The notes beneath the pieces were generated by a model that saw only the letters and a program-made list of their open reading frames with translations, had not been told where the DNA came from and made no database searches. A stretch of DNA of 33,820 nt from Gammaproteobacteria bacterium (GTDB lineage Bacteria > Pseudomonadota > Gammaproteobacteria > UBA6429 > Thiohalophilaceae), in NCBI GenBank assembly GCA_026196045.1, contig JAPHRJ010000141.1, forward strand, positions 1 through 33,820, written 5' to 3'. Both the position numbers and the translations under genes were made by a program. How positions within the stretch are numbered: the first letter of the stretch is position 1; the number at the start of each line of letters is the position of its first letter. Below, piece by piece: positions 9,493-18,274 of this stretch.

Positions 9493-10236
9493 TCAAGCCA
9501 TATACATGCCACCATTAACATGAATGGTCTCACCTGTGATGTAAGCCGCTCCCGGAGAGGCTAAAAATGCCACGGCTTTGGCAATTTCTTCAGCTGAACC
9601 CAGACGAGTTAATGGAATCTGGCTTAACAATGCTTCTCGTTGTGCATCAGGTAAAGCGCGGGTCATATCGGTGTCAATAAAGCCTGGTGCGACGACATTG
9701 ACGGTAATTCCACGAGATCCGACTTCTCTGGCCAACGACTTACTGAAACCAATAACTCCCGCCTTGGCGGCCGCATAGTTAGTCTGACCGGCATTTCCAG
9801 ATACCCCTACTACGGAAGCGATACTGATAATCCGGCCTTTACGGGCCTTCATCATTGATCTAAGGCAACTTTTACTCAGGCGGAATATGGATGACAAATT
9901 GGTATTCATGATGGCATCCCATTCATCATCTTTCATGCGCATCAACAGGTTGTCACGGGTGATGCCGGCATTATTGATCAGAATACTAGGGGCACCATAG
10001 GTGTCTGTAATCTGTTTGATTGCGGTATCAATGCTGTCCTGTTCAGTCACATTCATCATAATTCCTGAACCATTAATTCCATTTTCTTTCAGGTAGTTAG
10101 TGATGTTTTCTGCACCGCTTTCTGAAGTGGCGGTACCCACTACAACTGCACCCTGACGACCTAACTCAAGCGCAATTTCCTTACCAATACCACGGCTGGC
10201 ACCGGATACAAATGCAATTTCGTTTTCAAGCGTCAC
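9493..10236 (-). CDS. fabG: 3-oxoacyl-ACP reductase
   Basis: 247 residues, short-chain dehydrogenase/reductase. It reduces beta-ketoacyl-ACP with NADPH in each elongation cycle. The cofactor motif is SGASRGIG (11-18), NNAG is at 88-91, and the catalytic Ser-Tyr-Lys are S141, Y154 and K158, each three residues beyond the E. coli FabG positions. NAGITRDNLLMRM and the C-terminal ITGETIHVNGGMYMA are FabG hallmarks. It lies between fabD and acpP. Confidence 0.97.
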   Translation of the reverse strand: MTLENEIAFVSGASRGIGKEIALELGRQGAVVVGTATSESGAENITNYLKENGINGSGIMMNVTEQDSIDTAIKQITDTYGAPSILINNAGITRDNLLMRMKDDEWDAIMNTNLSSIFRLSKSCLRSMMKARKGRIISIASVVGVSGNAGQTNYAAAKAGVIGFSKSLAREVGSRGITVNVVAPGFIDTDMTRALPDAQREALLSQIPLTRLGSAEEIAKAVAFLASPGAAYITGETIHVNGGMYMA

Positions 10237-10265
10237 TGTTCTCTCCCAATAAACAAGTTTTAAAT

Positions 10266-11192
10266 TTAATGCTGCAAGGCGGCCGCGAGACTATCGCTAT
10301 CCTGAACAGGCAGAGCCGGCATTTTCCGCTCAATGCGCTTGTTCAAACCAGCCAGTACTTTGCCTGGGCCACATTCCACCAGTTTGCTCACACCGTCAGC
10401 CGACATTTTCTGAATAATTTCTACCCAACGGACTGGACTATAAAGCTGGCGTACCAGTGCGGCACGAATGGCGACTGCATCAGACTCAGCCAGCACATCG
10501 ACATTATTAATAACTGGAATTGTTGGTGCCTGGATTGAGATCTCTGCCAGCACCAGCTCCAGCTTTTCAGCGGCGGGTTTCATTAGTGCGCAATGAGATG
10601 GCACACTGACTGGAAGTAATAAGGCTCTTTTAGCACCACGTTCTTTGGCCAGACTGACAGCATTCTCGACTGCTGCTTTGGAACCAGCAATCACAACCTG
10701 ACCGGGTGAATTGAAGTTAACCGCATCTAAAACAGCGCCATTGGCTGCATCGACACAGACCTGTTGTACAGCATCATCATCGAGTCCTAACACAGCGGCC
10801 ATCGCACCTTCACCTTCTGGTACCGCCGCCTGCATTAAACGTCCACGTTCAGCCACCAGTTTGACGGCATCGGTAAAATCAAGCGCTCCGGCACAAACCA
10901 GAGCACTGTATTCACCGAGGCTATGCCCAGCCATGACAGTTGGTGTCGCACCACCCTGTGCCTGCCAGATATTCCATACGGCTACTCCAGCACTTAACAT
11001 GGCGGGCTGGGTAATGTCGGTACTGTTGAGTTTTTCTACGGGACCTTCCTGAACGATATTCCAGAGATCATATCCAAGTGTTTCAGAAGCCTGGGCAAAA
11101 ACAGACTGCACTTCACTATGATGCTCAGCCAGTTCTTTTAACATCCCGACTGATTGTGAACCCTGACCAGGAAAAACAAATGCAAGTGACAT
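10266..11192 (-). CDS. fabD: Malonyl-CoA:ACP transacylase
   Basis: 308 residues. It transfers malonyl from CoA to ACP. The nucleophile is S91 in AGHSLGEYSAL, with the oxyanion segment FPGQGSQ at 7-13 and the His of VPSHCALM near residue 200. Length and motifs are typical. It follows fabH after a 133-bp gap, unusually long for this operon, that contains a degenerate inverted repeat, and precedes fabG after 29 bp. Confidence 0.97.
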   Translation of the reverse strand: MSLAFVFPGQGSQSVGMLKELAEHHSEVQSVFAQASETLGYDLWNIVQEGPVEKLNSTDITQPAMLSAGVAVWNIWQAQGGATPTVMAGHSLGEYSALVCAGALDFTDAVKLVAERGRLMQAAVPEGEGAMAAVLGLDDDAVQQVCVDAANGAVLDAVNFNSPGQVVIAGSKAAVENAVSLAKERGAKRALLLPVSVPSHCALMKPAAEKLELVLAEISIQAPTIPVINNVDVLAESDAVAIRAALVRQLYSPVRWVEIIQKMSADGVSKLVECGPGKVLAGLNKRIERKMPALPVQDSDSLAAALQH

Positions 11193-11218
11193 TAATAAAC
11201 CTCTATAAAAATATTTTT

Positions 11219-11312
11219 AACGCAAAGTCGCCAGGTAATGAAAAAGTCATAAATACAAGAAAAATTATCTTTGATACAGCTTAATTTTTTTGCGTCTCAG
11301 CGTCTTCGCGTT
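11219..11312. repeat. Degenerate inverted repeat in the fabD-fabH gap
   Basis: The plus strand reads AACGCAAAGTCGCC from 11219, and the complement of 11292-11312 reads AACGCGAAGACGCTGAGACGC. The first 13 positions match at 11. The arms enclose about 55-60 bp of AT-rich sequence with no gene. The AACGC-AAG-CGC form resembles short dispersed repeats I recall from many bacterial intergenic regions, so it may be the scar of a small repeat element. Confidence 0.45.
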
Positions 11313-11325
11313 AGATTCTAAATAA

Positions 11326-12291
11326 TTAAAATTTCAATAACGCCGAACCCCAGGTGAATCCACCACCGAAGGCTTCCATTAGAACCAGATCATCTCGCTT
11401 GATTCGGCCATCACGTACGGCAATATCAAAAGCTAAAGGAATGGAAGCCGCCGAAGTATTACCATGCTCATCAACAGTAATAACGACATTCTCTTTCGGC
11501 ATATTCAGTTTGCGCGCGATAGCATTAATGATTCGAATGTTGGCCTGATGTGGAACCAGCCAGTCAATCATGGAGCGATTCATATTATTTGCATCGAGTG
11601 TTTCATCGACAATTCGACCCATGGTATTAACAGCAACTTTAAAAACTTCATTGCCTTTCATTTGCATAAAGGCTTTACCCGCCTTCAACACTTCGGGGTT
11701 TTCTGAAATTCCAGCAGGTACGGTTAATAGTTCTTTATACTGACCGTCGGCGTGCATATGAGTCGATAGAATGCCCTGCTCTTCACTGGCTGATAATACA
11801 ACCGCACCGGCTCCATCACCGAACAGTACGCAAGTCGAACGATCATTCCAGTCGACAATGTTTGATAACGTTTCTGCACCCACGACCAGAGCATGTTTGG
11901 CTTTGCCACTGGTGATAAATAGATCCGCTATGCCTAAGGCATAAACAAAGCCCGTACATACCGCCTGAACATCAAATGCTGGGCAACCGTGAATATCCAG
12001 TCGTTCCTGTAATAAACAGGCTGTACTGGGGAACACACGATCGGGGGTTGTCGTAGCAACAATAATAAGATCAATTTCATCTTTACTGACACCTGCCGCA
12101 TCCATTGCATTCCTGGCGGCATGTTCAGCAAGATCACAGGTGGTTTCACCATCAACGATGTGACGTTTTTTAATACCTGTGCGATCAGTAATCCATTCAT
12201 CACTGGTTTCAACCATTTTTTCCAGATCGGCATTACTTAGAACTTTCTCAGGTAAATAACTTCCTGTTCCGGTGATGCGTGAATAGATCAA
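11326..12291 (-). CDS. fabH: Beta-ketoacyl-ACP synthase III
   Basis: 321 residues. It starts fatty-acid synthesis by condensing acetyl-CoA (or another acyl-CoA) with malonyl-ACP. The active-site cysteine is C112 in [10 protein letters not shown], the histidine is in [11 protein letters not shown], and the asparagine in [29 protein letters not shown] near 31-44 is a FabH signature. Its first four bases overlap the plsX stop in an ATGA arrangement, indicating coupled translation. Confidence 0.97.
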   Translation of the reverse strand: MIYSRITGTGSYLPEKVLSNADLEKMVETSDEWITDRTGIKKRHIVDGETTCDLAEHAARNAMDAAGVSKDEIDLIIVATTTPDRVFPSTACLLQERLDIHGCPAFDVQAVCTGFVYALGIADLFITSGKAKHALVVGAETLSNIVDWNDRSTCVLFGDGAGAVVLSASEEQGILSTHMHADGQYKELLTVPAGISENPEVLKAGKAFMQMKGNEVFKVAVNTMGRIVDETLDANNMNRSMIDWLVPHQANIRIINAIARKLNMPKENVVITVDEHGNTSAASIPLAFDIAVRDGRIKRDDLVLMEAFGGGFTWGSALLKF

Positions 12292-13322
12292 CTTGCCTGC
12301 CTCTTTGTTAACTGGTTTTCTAACTGTGTGCTAATGGTTGCCGGTACATTCTTGTTAACTTCTAACACGGCCTCAGAAATGGCGTTAGCGAATGAATACG
12401 CATCGGCACTACCGTGGCTTTTAATTACAATACCCTGTAAGCCAAGTAAACTGGCACCATTATACTCGCGCGGATCAATTTTTCTGCGAAATGCTTTTAA
12501 AACGGGCAAAGCAATCAGACCGCTTAACATGGTTAAGGGGTTACGCTTAAATTCCTGCTTCATGTAGTGACTAATCATCTTGGCCACACCTTCGGTGGTT
12601 TTTAGCATGACATTACCGACAAAACCATCACAGACGACGACATCGGCATCACCCATATAAACGCCGTCGCCTTCTACGTAACCGATATAATTCAATGTGC
12701 TATCAGAAAGTAAACGGGCCGCTTCTTTGACGCGTTCATTGCCTTTGATTTCTTCTTCGCCAATATTAAGCAGGCCAACAGCAGGTTTATCTTTATTATC
12801 AACGGACTGAGCCAAAGCCGATCCCATAACAGCAAATTCAAACAGGCCTTCGGCACTGGTATCAACATTTGCGCCAAGATCCAGAACATGGGTATGACCA
12901 CCTTTGATACTGGGCAACATGGTGCAAATAGCAGGACGATCAATTCCAGGTAAAGTCTTCAGGACAAAACGCGCGGTGGCCATTAATGCACCGGTATTTC
13001 CTGCGCTAACACAAGCCTGGGCGCGACCTTGTTTGACAAGATTAATCGCAACTCGCAAAGACGAGTCTTTTTTCCCTCTTAATGCCTGAGAAGGTAATTC
13101 ATCAGAATGGACAACCTGGGAGGCATGTTCAATCTGTAGGCGGTCAGAAGTGGATTGGTTTGCGTTTTTGAGTGCAGTCTGTATTTCGTCTTCAAGACCG
13201 ACAAGAATAAGCTTGAGCGAAGCGTGTTGTTTTAATGCTTTTATCGCGGCGGGGACAACAATACTGGGACCAAAGTCTCCACCCATCGCATCCAGAGAAA
13301 TCGTGATTGTATTGTTCGCCAT
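12288..13322 (-). CDS. plsX: Phosphate acyltransferase PlsX
   Basis: 344 residues. PlsX converts acyl-ACP and phosphate into acyl phosphate, the donor used by PlsY in phospholipid synthesis; it is a peripheral membrane enzyme. Family features seen are [19 protein letters not shown] at the N-terminus, [19 protein letters not shown] and [17 protein letters not shown]. It overlaps fabH by 4 bp. The gap before it (131 bp after rpmF) holds two prominent palindromes that may set plsX-fab expression separately from rpmF. Confidence 0.96.
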   Translation of the reverse strand: MANNTITISLDAMGGDFGPSIVVPAAIKALKQHASLKLILVGLEDEIQTALKNANQSTSDRLQIEHASQVVHSDELPSQALRGKKDSSLRVAINLVKQGRAQACVSAGNTGALMATARFVLKTLPGIDRPAICTMLPSIKGGHTHVLDLGANVDTSAEGLFEFAVMGSALAQSVDNKDKPAVGLLNIGEEEIKGNERVKEAARLLSDSTLNYIGYVEGDGVYMGDADVVVCDGFVGNVMLKTTEGVAKMISHYMKQEFKRNPLTMLSGLIALPVLKAFRRKIDPREYNGASLLGLQGIVIKSHGSADAYSFANAISEAVLEVNKNVPATISTQLENQLTKRQAS

Positions 13323-13374
13323 TCAGTAAGTAGTCGTCGTTTTGGGATTATACATCCTAAGCCTTAAAGCAAAG

Positions 13375-13402
13375 ACGGGACATGGAGTTGGCCATGTCCC
13401 GT
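13375..13402 (-). promoter_or_regulatory. Perfect 11-bp stem-loop in the rpmF-plsX gap
   Basis: ACGGGACATGG (13375-13385) pairs perfectly with CCATGTCCCGT (13392-13402) across a 6-base loop. On the minus strand it lies after rpmF and before plsX and is followed by CTTTGCTTT, too broken for a classic terminator. It may be a leaky terminator, an RNase processing site or an mRNA stabiliser. Confidence 0.6.
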
Positions 13403-13419
13403 ACAACATCGTTTACATA

Positions 13420-13435
13420 TTCGGTTATAACCGAA
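13420..13435. promoter_or_regulatory. 16-bp perfect palindrome between rpmF and plsX
   Basis: TTCGGTTATAACCGAA is a perfect palindrome without a loop, so it fits a dimeric-regulator DNA site better than an RNA hairpin. It lies 18 bp after the rpmF stop and about 100 bp before the plsX start. No regulator is recognised from the motif. Confidence 0.45.
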
Positions 13436-13452
13436 CATGATTTTAATGCAAA

Positions 13453-13629
13453 TTAATCTTCGACTTCGATAACTTTACGGCCACGATAAAAGCCATCAGC
13501 GCTTACGTGATGACGCAGGTGTGTTTCACCTGAGCCAGGTTCAATTGAAAGCGCACGACTTTTCAGTGCATCGTGAGAACGACGCATGCCACGCTTTGAA
13601 GGGGTTTTACGATTTTGTTGTACCGCCAT
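13453..13629 (-). CDS. rpmF: 50S ribosomal protein L32
   Basis: 58 residues, encoded immediately after yceD (9-bp gap). The start [20 protein letters not shown] is the L32 signature; later segments are [19 protein letters not shown]. The length is normal. L32 is a small large-subunit protein; this lineage's form lacks the zinc cysteines, as in other proteobacteria. The yceD-rpmF-plsX linkage is conserved in gammaproteobacteria and co-regulates ribosome and lipid synthesis. Confidence 0.96.
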   Translation of the reverse strand: MAVQQNRKTPSKRGMRRSHDALKSRALSIEPGSGETHLRHHVSADGFYRGRKVIEVED

Positions 13630-13638
13630 GTTAATTCC

Positions 13639-14184
13639 TCATTCACCATTTTCGGATTTCTTAAGTGACGCCAGTACGGCAAATGGATTTTCCCGTTCTG
13701 GTTCACTCAGTGTCTCTTCCACCTGTTCGGGAGGTTCATTTCCCACCTGTGTGGAACAGGTTTCCTGCGTATGCCTGGGTATCTGGGGTAAGGCAAGTAA
13801 TAACTCGTCCTCGAGCAGATCCAGTAAAACTATTTTTGCATTATCAACAATAATGGCATCGTAATCTGTTGGAATGGATTCTGCTTTCTCAGCATTACCA
13901 GCAAATCCCAATGACAGGTTTATATCCAGATCCAGATGCATCGATTCCAGACAACGCTGACAGATTAATTCAACCTGGGTCACTAAATGACCACGTAAAA
14001 AATGGGTTCCCAGAAAATCTACCCCGAACTCAAGTTCGGCACTAACCTCATTATTTGAGTGAGTTAGCAGTTCCTGTAACCGCTTCATTTGTTGCTGAGG
14101 TATTGTTACATCCAGAATCACGCCTTCACGTGCAAAACGGAATGGATCAACCTCTCGTGGCAACTTTTTGTGCCCAGTAGCCAT
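13639..14184 (-). CDS. yceD: YceD family (DUF177) protein
   Basis: 181 residues. The N-terminal LPREVDPFRFA and the central ELICQRCLESM with a CxxC pair match YceD/DUF177. Homologues are linked to 23S rRNA accumulation or processing, and the gene is nearly always upstream of rpmF, as here. The C-terminal 25 residues are acidic and variable (EPPEQVEETLSEPERE). It is the first gene of the long leftward operon. A consensus promoter lies so close that the transcript would begin about 3 nt before the ATG. An internal start would remove the conserved LPREVDP, so I keep the ATG at 14184. Confidence 0.93.
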   Translation of the reverse strand: MATGHKKLPREVDPFRFAREGVILDVTIPQQQMKRLQELLTHSNNEVSAELEFGVDFLGTHFLRGHLVTQVELICQRCLESMHLDLDINLSLGFAGNAEKAESIPTDYDAIIVDNAKIVLLDLLEDELLLALPQIPRHTQETCSTQVGNEPPEQVEETLSEPERENPFAVLASLKKSENGE

Positions 14185-14193
14185 AGGCAGCGA

Positions 14194-14222
14194 ATTCTAT
14201 AGATGCAACCCTGTTGTGTCAA
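14194..14222 (-). promoter_or_regulatory. Sigma70 promoter of the yceD-rpmF-plsX-fab operon
   Basis: On the minus strand TTGACA (14222-14217) and TAGAAT (14199-14194) are separated by exactly 17 bp, a perfect -35 and a 5/6 -10. The expected start is near 14187, only about 3 nt before the yceD ATG (14184), and there is no Shine-Dalgarno sequence, so the transcript may be leaderless or nearly so. Confidence 0.75.
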
Positions 14223-14369
14223 AAAAAATCCTTGATAATCCGCCTGTTCCGTCGATTTTGTCTCGATTTTCACTGGTTTTCGACCTGAGCTCTGGCTACA
14301 TTTAACTACAGGGCTGACGATATAGAATAAAACACCCTCAAATACCAAAGATGGGCGTCAAATAAACAA

Positions 14370-15788
14370 ATGATAAAAAAAGTTCTTATTGCTAATCGAG
14401 GTGAAATTGCCGTACGAATAGTGCGTGCATGTGCCGAAATGGGCATTAAATCCGTGGCAGTTTATGCCGAAGCGGATCGCTATGCGCTGCATGTGAAACG
14501 GGCTGACGAAGCCTACAGTCTTGGTCCTGACACGGTCGCAGGCTATCTCAATGCCCACCGGCTGGTAAATATTGCCGTGGCAACGGGTTGTGACGCCCTA
14601 CACCCAGGTTACGGATTTTTATCAGAAAATCCTGAACTGGCTGAAATCTGTGCACGTCGAAATATTCGCTTTATCGGGCCGAGTGCCGAAGTGATACGTC
14701 GTATGGGCGATAAAACGGAAGCTCGTAAAGCCATGCGCCAGGCCGGTGTTCCCGTTACACCCGGTAGTGAGGGTAATCTGGATAATCTTGAGCAGGCACT
14801 GACTGTCGCTGAGGAAATCGGTTACCCGGTCATGCTCAAGGCCACCTGTGGAGGTGGTGGACGTGGAATACGCAAGTGTAAAAACGAGGAAGATCTCAAA
14901 CGAGGCTTTGATCGTGTTATTTCTGAGGCTGAAAAGGCCTTTGGCCGTGCTGAGGTGTTCCTGGAGAAATTTGTACCTAATCCTCGCCATATCGAGGTTC
15001 AAATCCTGGCCGATCAACATGGCCACGTCATCCACCTGTTTGAGCGGGACTGTTCAATCCAGCGTCGTCACCAGAAACTGATCGAGATTGCACCTTCTCC
15101 ACAATTAACGGATGAACAACGGTCACTCATTGGTGACCTGGCAGTTCGAACCGCCAAAGCTGTAAATTACACCAATGCCGGTACAGTCGAATTTTTAATG
15201 GATGCTGGGGACAATTTCTATTTTATGGAAATGAATACTCGCCTTCAGGTCGAGCATCCAATTTCTGAAGAAATTACCGGCATCGATATTGTCAAAGAAC
15301 AGATTCGTATAGCGGCGGGTTTACAGCTCACCTATGAGCAAAAAGATGTTGTACGTCGTGGTTTTGCAATGGAGTTTCGCATTAATGCAGAAGATCCTCA
15401 GAATGATTTTCTTCCCAGTTTTGGTCGCATTACCCGTTATTTTGCCGCAGGTGGTCCGGGAGTAAGAACCGACGGGGCCATTTATACGGGCTACGAGATC
15501 CCACCCTACTATGATTCTATGTGCGCCAAACTGATTGTCTGGGCACTGGACTGGGATTCACTCATCGATCGGGCGGTTCGTGCTTTGAATGACATTCGGG
15601 TTCATGGGATAAAAACAACGATCCCCTTTCATCTGGAAATACTTAAATCCGCTGATTTCCAGGCGGGTAAATTTGATACCAGTTTTATTGAAAGCCGACC
15701 AGAACTGGTTAAATACTCAGTTAAACGTTCTAATCGTGAAGTGACAGCGGCAATCGCTGCCGCTATTGCTGCCAATATGGGTCTATAA
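14370..15788 (+). CDS. pycA: Pyruvate carboxylase subunit A (biotin carboxylase)
   Basis: 472 residues, biotin carboxylase with ATP-grasp fold. It uses ATP and bicarbonate to carboxylate biotin on the partner subunit. Features are [14 protein letters not shown] (4-17), [11 protein letters not shown] (78-88), the glycine-rich ATP loop GGGGRGI (161-167), [13 protein letters not shown] and [12 protein letters not shown]. AccC of acetyl-CoA carboxylase is very similar, but accB is absent and the next gene encodes the carboxyltransferase plus biotin domain, so a two-subunit pyruvate carboxylase is the best reading. It is divergent from yceD with a 185-bp gap; no clear ribosome binding site was seen. 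Confidence 0.88.
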   Translation: MIKKVLIANRGEIAVRIVRACAEMGIKSVAVYAEADRYALHVKRADEAYSLGPDTVAGYLNAHRLVNIAVATGCDALHPGYGFLSENPELAEICARRNIRFIGPSAEVIRRMGDKTEARKAMRQAGVPVTPGSEGNLDNLEQALTVAEEIGYPVMLKATCGGGGRGIRKCKNEEDLKRGFDRVISEAEKAFGRAEVFLEKFVPNPRHIEVQILADQHGHVIHLFERDCSIQRRHQKLIEIAPSPQLTDEQRSLIGDLAVRTAKAVNYTNAGTVEFLMDAGDNFYFMEMNTRLQVEHPISEEITGIDIVKEQIRIAAGLQLTYEQKDVVRRGFAMEFRINAEDPQNDFLPSFGRITRYFAAGGPGVRTDGAIYTGYEIPPYYDSMCAKLIVWALDWDSLIDRAVRALNDIRVHGIKTTIPFHLEILKSADFQAGKFDTSFIESRPELVKYSVKRSNREVTAAIAAAIAANMGL

Positions 15789-15816
15789 GTCACAATAATT
15801 AAAACAGGTACGAAAC

Positions 15817-17628
15817 ATGTCAAAAACTAAAATTACTGAAACAGTTTTACGCGATGCACATCAGTCATTGATTGCAACACGTATGCGTACTGAAGACATG
15901 TTACCGATATGCGATCGTCTGGATAAGGCTGGTTACTGGGCGTTAGAAATGTGGGGAGGAGCGACATTTGATGCCTGTGTACGATTTCTGAAAGAAGACC
16001 CCTGGGAACGTTTACGTAAATTACGTGAGGCCCTGCCAAATACACAATTACAAATGTTGTTGCGCGGACAAAACCTGCTGGGATATCGTCATTACTCTGA
16101 TGATGTTGTGCGGGCATTTGTTGCACGCACCGCCGAAAATGGTATGGATATTTTTCGTATCTTTGACGCCATGAATGATACGCGCAATATTCGTGTATCT
16201 GTTGATGCCGTTAAAAAAGCAAACAAACATGCACAGGGTGCCATTTGTTACACCACCAGCCCTATTCATACACAGGCACACTTTGTTGCGTTAGCTAAAG
16301 ACATGGAGTCGATGGGCTGTGACAGCCTTGCGATTAAGGATATGGCTGGCCTGCTAACACCTCATACAACAGCTGAACTCGTTAAGGCACTGGTAAGTGA
16401 ATTAAAAATTCCCGTATTTTTACATTGCCATGCGACCGCAGGGTTAGCCAGTATGTGTCATTACAAAGCCATTGAGAATGGGGCGGCGGGTATTGATACG
16501 GCGATCTCATCCTTTTCGGAGGGAACCAGCCACCCTCCTACTGAAAGTATGGTGGCGGCATTTAAACATACCGAATATGACACCGGCCTTGATCTAGCTT
16601 CACTTCAGGAAATTGGTTTTTACTTTCGTGAAATCCGAAAAAAATATCATCAGTTTGAAAGTGAATTCACGGGTATGGATACCCGCGTACAGGTTAACCA
16701 GGTGCCAGGAGGAATGATTTCTAATTTATCTAATCAGTTAAAAGAACAGGGCGCATTAAACAAGATGAATGCAGTTCTAAATGAGATTCCCCATGTACGT
16801 AAAGAACTGGGTTATCCTCCACTGGTGACGCCGACATCTCAGATTGTTGGTACACAGGCTGTATTAAATGTACTGAGCAATGAACGCTACAAGACCATCA
16901 CTAACGAAGTGAAACTTTATTTACAGGGTAAGTATGGTAAAGCTCTTGGTAAAATTAGTCCCCAGGTTCGCCATATGGCCATTGGCAATGAAGACGCCAT
17001 AGATTGTCGTCCAGCCGATTTGTTACCAGCCGAAATGGAAAAATTACAAAAAGAAATTGGTTCCCTGGCTCATTCGGAAGAGGATGTGCTGACTTACGCC
17101 ATGTTCCCGGATATTGGCAAAGAGTTTCTACAGCAACGTAATGATCACACGCTCATTCCAGAACCACTGGAACCAGCAGATACCGATACCACTGGTGGAA
17201 AAGCGGCAACCGAATTTAATATCACCATGCATGGTGAAACCTATCATATTCAAATAACTGGCAAAGGTTACCCACAACAACATGCCCGTCCCTACTACAT
17301 CAGTGTGGATGGTGTACCTGAAGAGGTCATGCTTGAATCACTGGAAGAAATTGCTCTGGGTGACCATGATCAACAGCCACATGCTCATACTGGTAAACGC
17401 CCTCGAGCCACTGAACCCGGTCATGTGACAACTACGATGCCAGGTATCATCGTAGATATACTGGTTGAAGTCGGAGCCAGTGTGAAAGCCGGCGATCCAG
17501 TCATCATTACTGAAGCCATGAAGATGGAAACGGAGATTCAGGCACCTATCTCAGGTGAAATTAAGGCCATTCATGTTTTAAAAGGTGAAAGCGTCACACC
17601 AGATGAAGCTTTAATCGAAATCGAGTAA
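15817..17628 (+). CDS. pycB: Pyruvate carboxylase subunit B / oxaloacetate decarboxylase alpha-like
   Basis: 603 residues. The N-terminal carboxyltransferase TIM barrel begins with TVLRDAHQSLIATRMRTEDM (from about residue 9), a conserved barrel follows (FRIFDAMND, LAIKDMAGLLTP, HCHATAG with metal-binding His), then a PYC/OADA linker, then a biotinyl domain. Biotin would be attached to K569 in EAMKMET, about 35 residues from the end. With PycA it would form oxaloacetate from pyruvate, an anaplerotic step. The sequence resembles the OadA alpha subunit too, but the membrane subunits OadB and OadG are not encoded here while a biotin carboxylase is, so decarboxylase function is less likely. It starts 28 bp after pycA in the same operon. 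Confidence 0.87.
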   Translation: MSKTKITETVLRDAHQSLIATRMRTEDMLPICDRLDKAGYWALEMWGGATFDACVRFLKEDPWERLRKLREALPNTQLQMLLRGQNLLGYRHYSDDVVRAFVARTAENGMDIFRIFDAMNDTRNIRVSVDAVKKANKHAQGAICYTTSPIHTQAHFVALAKDMESMGCDSLAIKDMAGLLTPHTTAELVKALVSELKIPVFLHCHATAGLASMCHYKAIENGAAGIDTAISSFSEGTSHPPTESMVAAFKHTEYDTGLDLASLQEIGFYFREIRKKYHQFESEFTGMDTRVQVNQVPGGMISNLSNQLKEQGALNKMNAVLNEIPHVRKELGYPPLVTPTSQIVGTQAVLNVLSNERYKTITNEVKLYLQGKYGKALGKISPQVRHMAIGNEDAIDCRPADLLPAEMEKLQKEIGSLAHSEEDVLTYAMFPDIGKEFLQQRNDHTLIPEPLEPADTDTTGGKAATEFNITMHGETYHIQITGKGYPQQHARPYYISVDGVPEEVMLESLEEIALGDHDQQPHAHTGKRPRATEPGHVTTTMPGIIVDILVEVGASVKAGDPVIITEAMKMETEIQAPISGEIKAIHVLKGESVTPDEALIEIE

Positions 17629-17672
17629 AATAAATAATTGTTATTTGTTTTACTCACTGAGTCGTTGTCATC

Positions 17673-18251
17673 ATGAAAAAACTAATCCTCGCTTCCACTT
17701 CCCCATTTCGTAAAGCAATTCTGGAGAAACTGGGGATACCTTTCGAAACAGATTCACCGCAGACCGATGAAAGTCATTTGTCGGGTGAAACGCCAACTCA
17801 GTTAGTTGAACGACTGGCCATTGCCAAAGCCCAGGCCGTAGCAGAAAAACATCCAGATAGTTTAATTATTGGTTCTGACCAGATTGCCGTAAATAACAAT
17901 GAAATATTGGGAAAGCCGGGTGATCATGCAACAGCGATAAAGCAATTACAAAAAGCATCTGGAAAAAAAGTCACGTTTCTAACCGGCTTATGTTTACTTA
18001 ACAGTGTGACGGGTGATTACCAGGTAGAAGTGGTTCCCTTTAATGTCGTATTCCGTGAGTTAACAGAGTCACAGATAGAAAACTACCTGAGAAAAGAACA
18101 GCCCTATAATTGTGCTGGCAGTTTCAAATCAGAGGCATTGGGTATATGTTTATTTGAACGTCTTGAGGGTGAGGATCCCAATACCTTAATTGGTTTACCC
18201 CTGATTCGGCTGGTTAGGATGCTGGAAAAAGAAAATATGCATATCATTTAA
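17673..18251 (+). CDS. yceF: Maf-family nucleotide pyrophosphatase, YceF type (7-methyl-GTP)
   Basis: 192 residues. [10 protein letters not shown] at the N-terminus, VERLAIAKA, the SDQ motif (68-70), [29 protein letters not shown] and [17 protein letters not shown] match YceF. The subgroup hydrolyses m7GTP to m7GMP, a house-cleaning activity that keeps modified nucleotides out of RNA. SDQ in place of ADT separates it from the YhdE/dTTP type. In E. coli the gene sits directly beside yceD; here pycA-pycB lie between them. Confidence 0.93.
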   Translation: MKKLILASTSPFRKAILEKLGIPFETDSPQTDESHLSGETPTQLVERLAIAKAQAVAEKHPDSLIIGSDQIAVNNNEILGKPGDHATAIKQLQKASGKKVTFLTGLCLLNSVTGDYQVEVVPFNVVFRELTESQIENYLRKEQPYNCAGSFKSEALGICLFERLEGEDPNTLIGLPLIRLVRMLEKENMHII

Positions 18252-18274
18252 TGGTGTAATTACAACCGTTAAAT

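Noticed and set aside
11326-14184. Polyketide or secondary-metabolite cluster
   Set aside because: KAS, acyltransferase, reductase and ACP genes are the standard housekeeping fab set in conserved order with rpmF and plsX.
14622-15035. 137-codon minus-strand reading frame
   Set aside because: Antisense to the well-conserved biotin carboxylase gene; no ribosome binding site or family features.
15817-17628. Sodium-pumping oxaloacetate decarboxylase alpha subunit
   Set aside because: The membrane subunits OadB and OadG are absent and a biotin carboxylase gene directly precedes it, which fits a two-subunit pyruvate carboxylase better.
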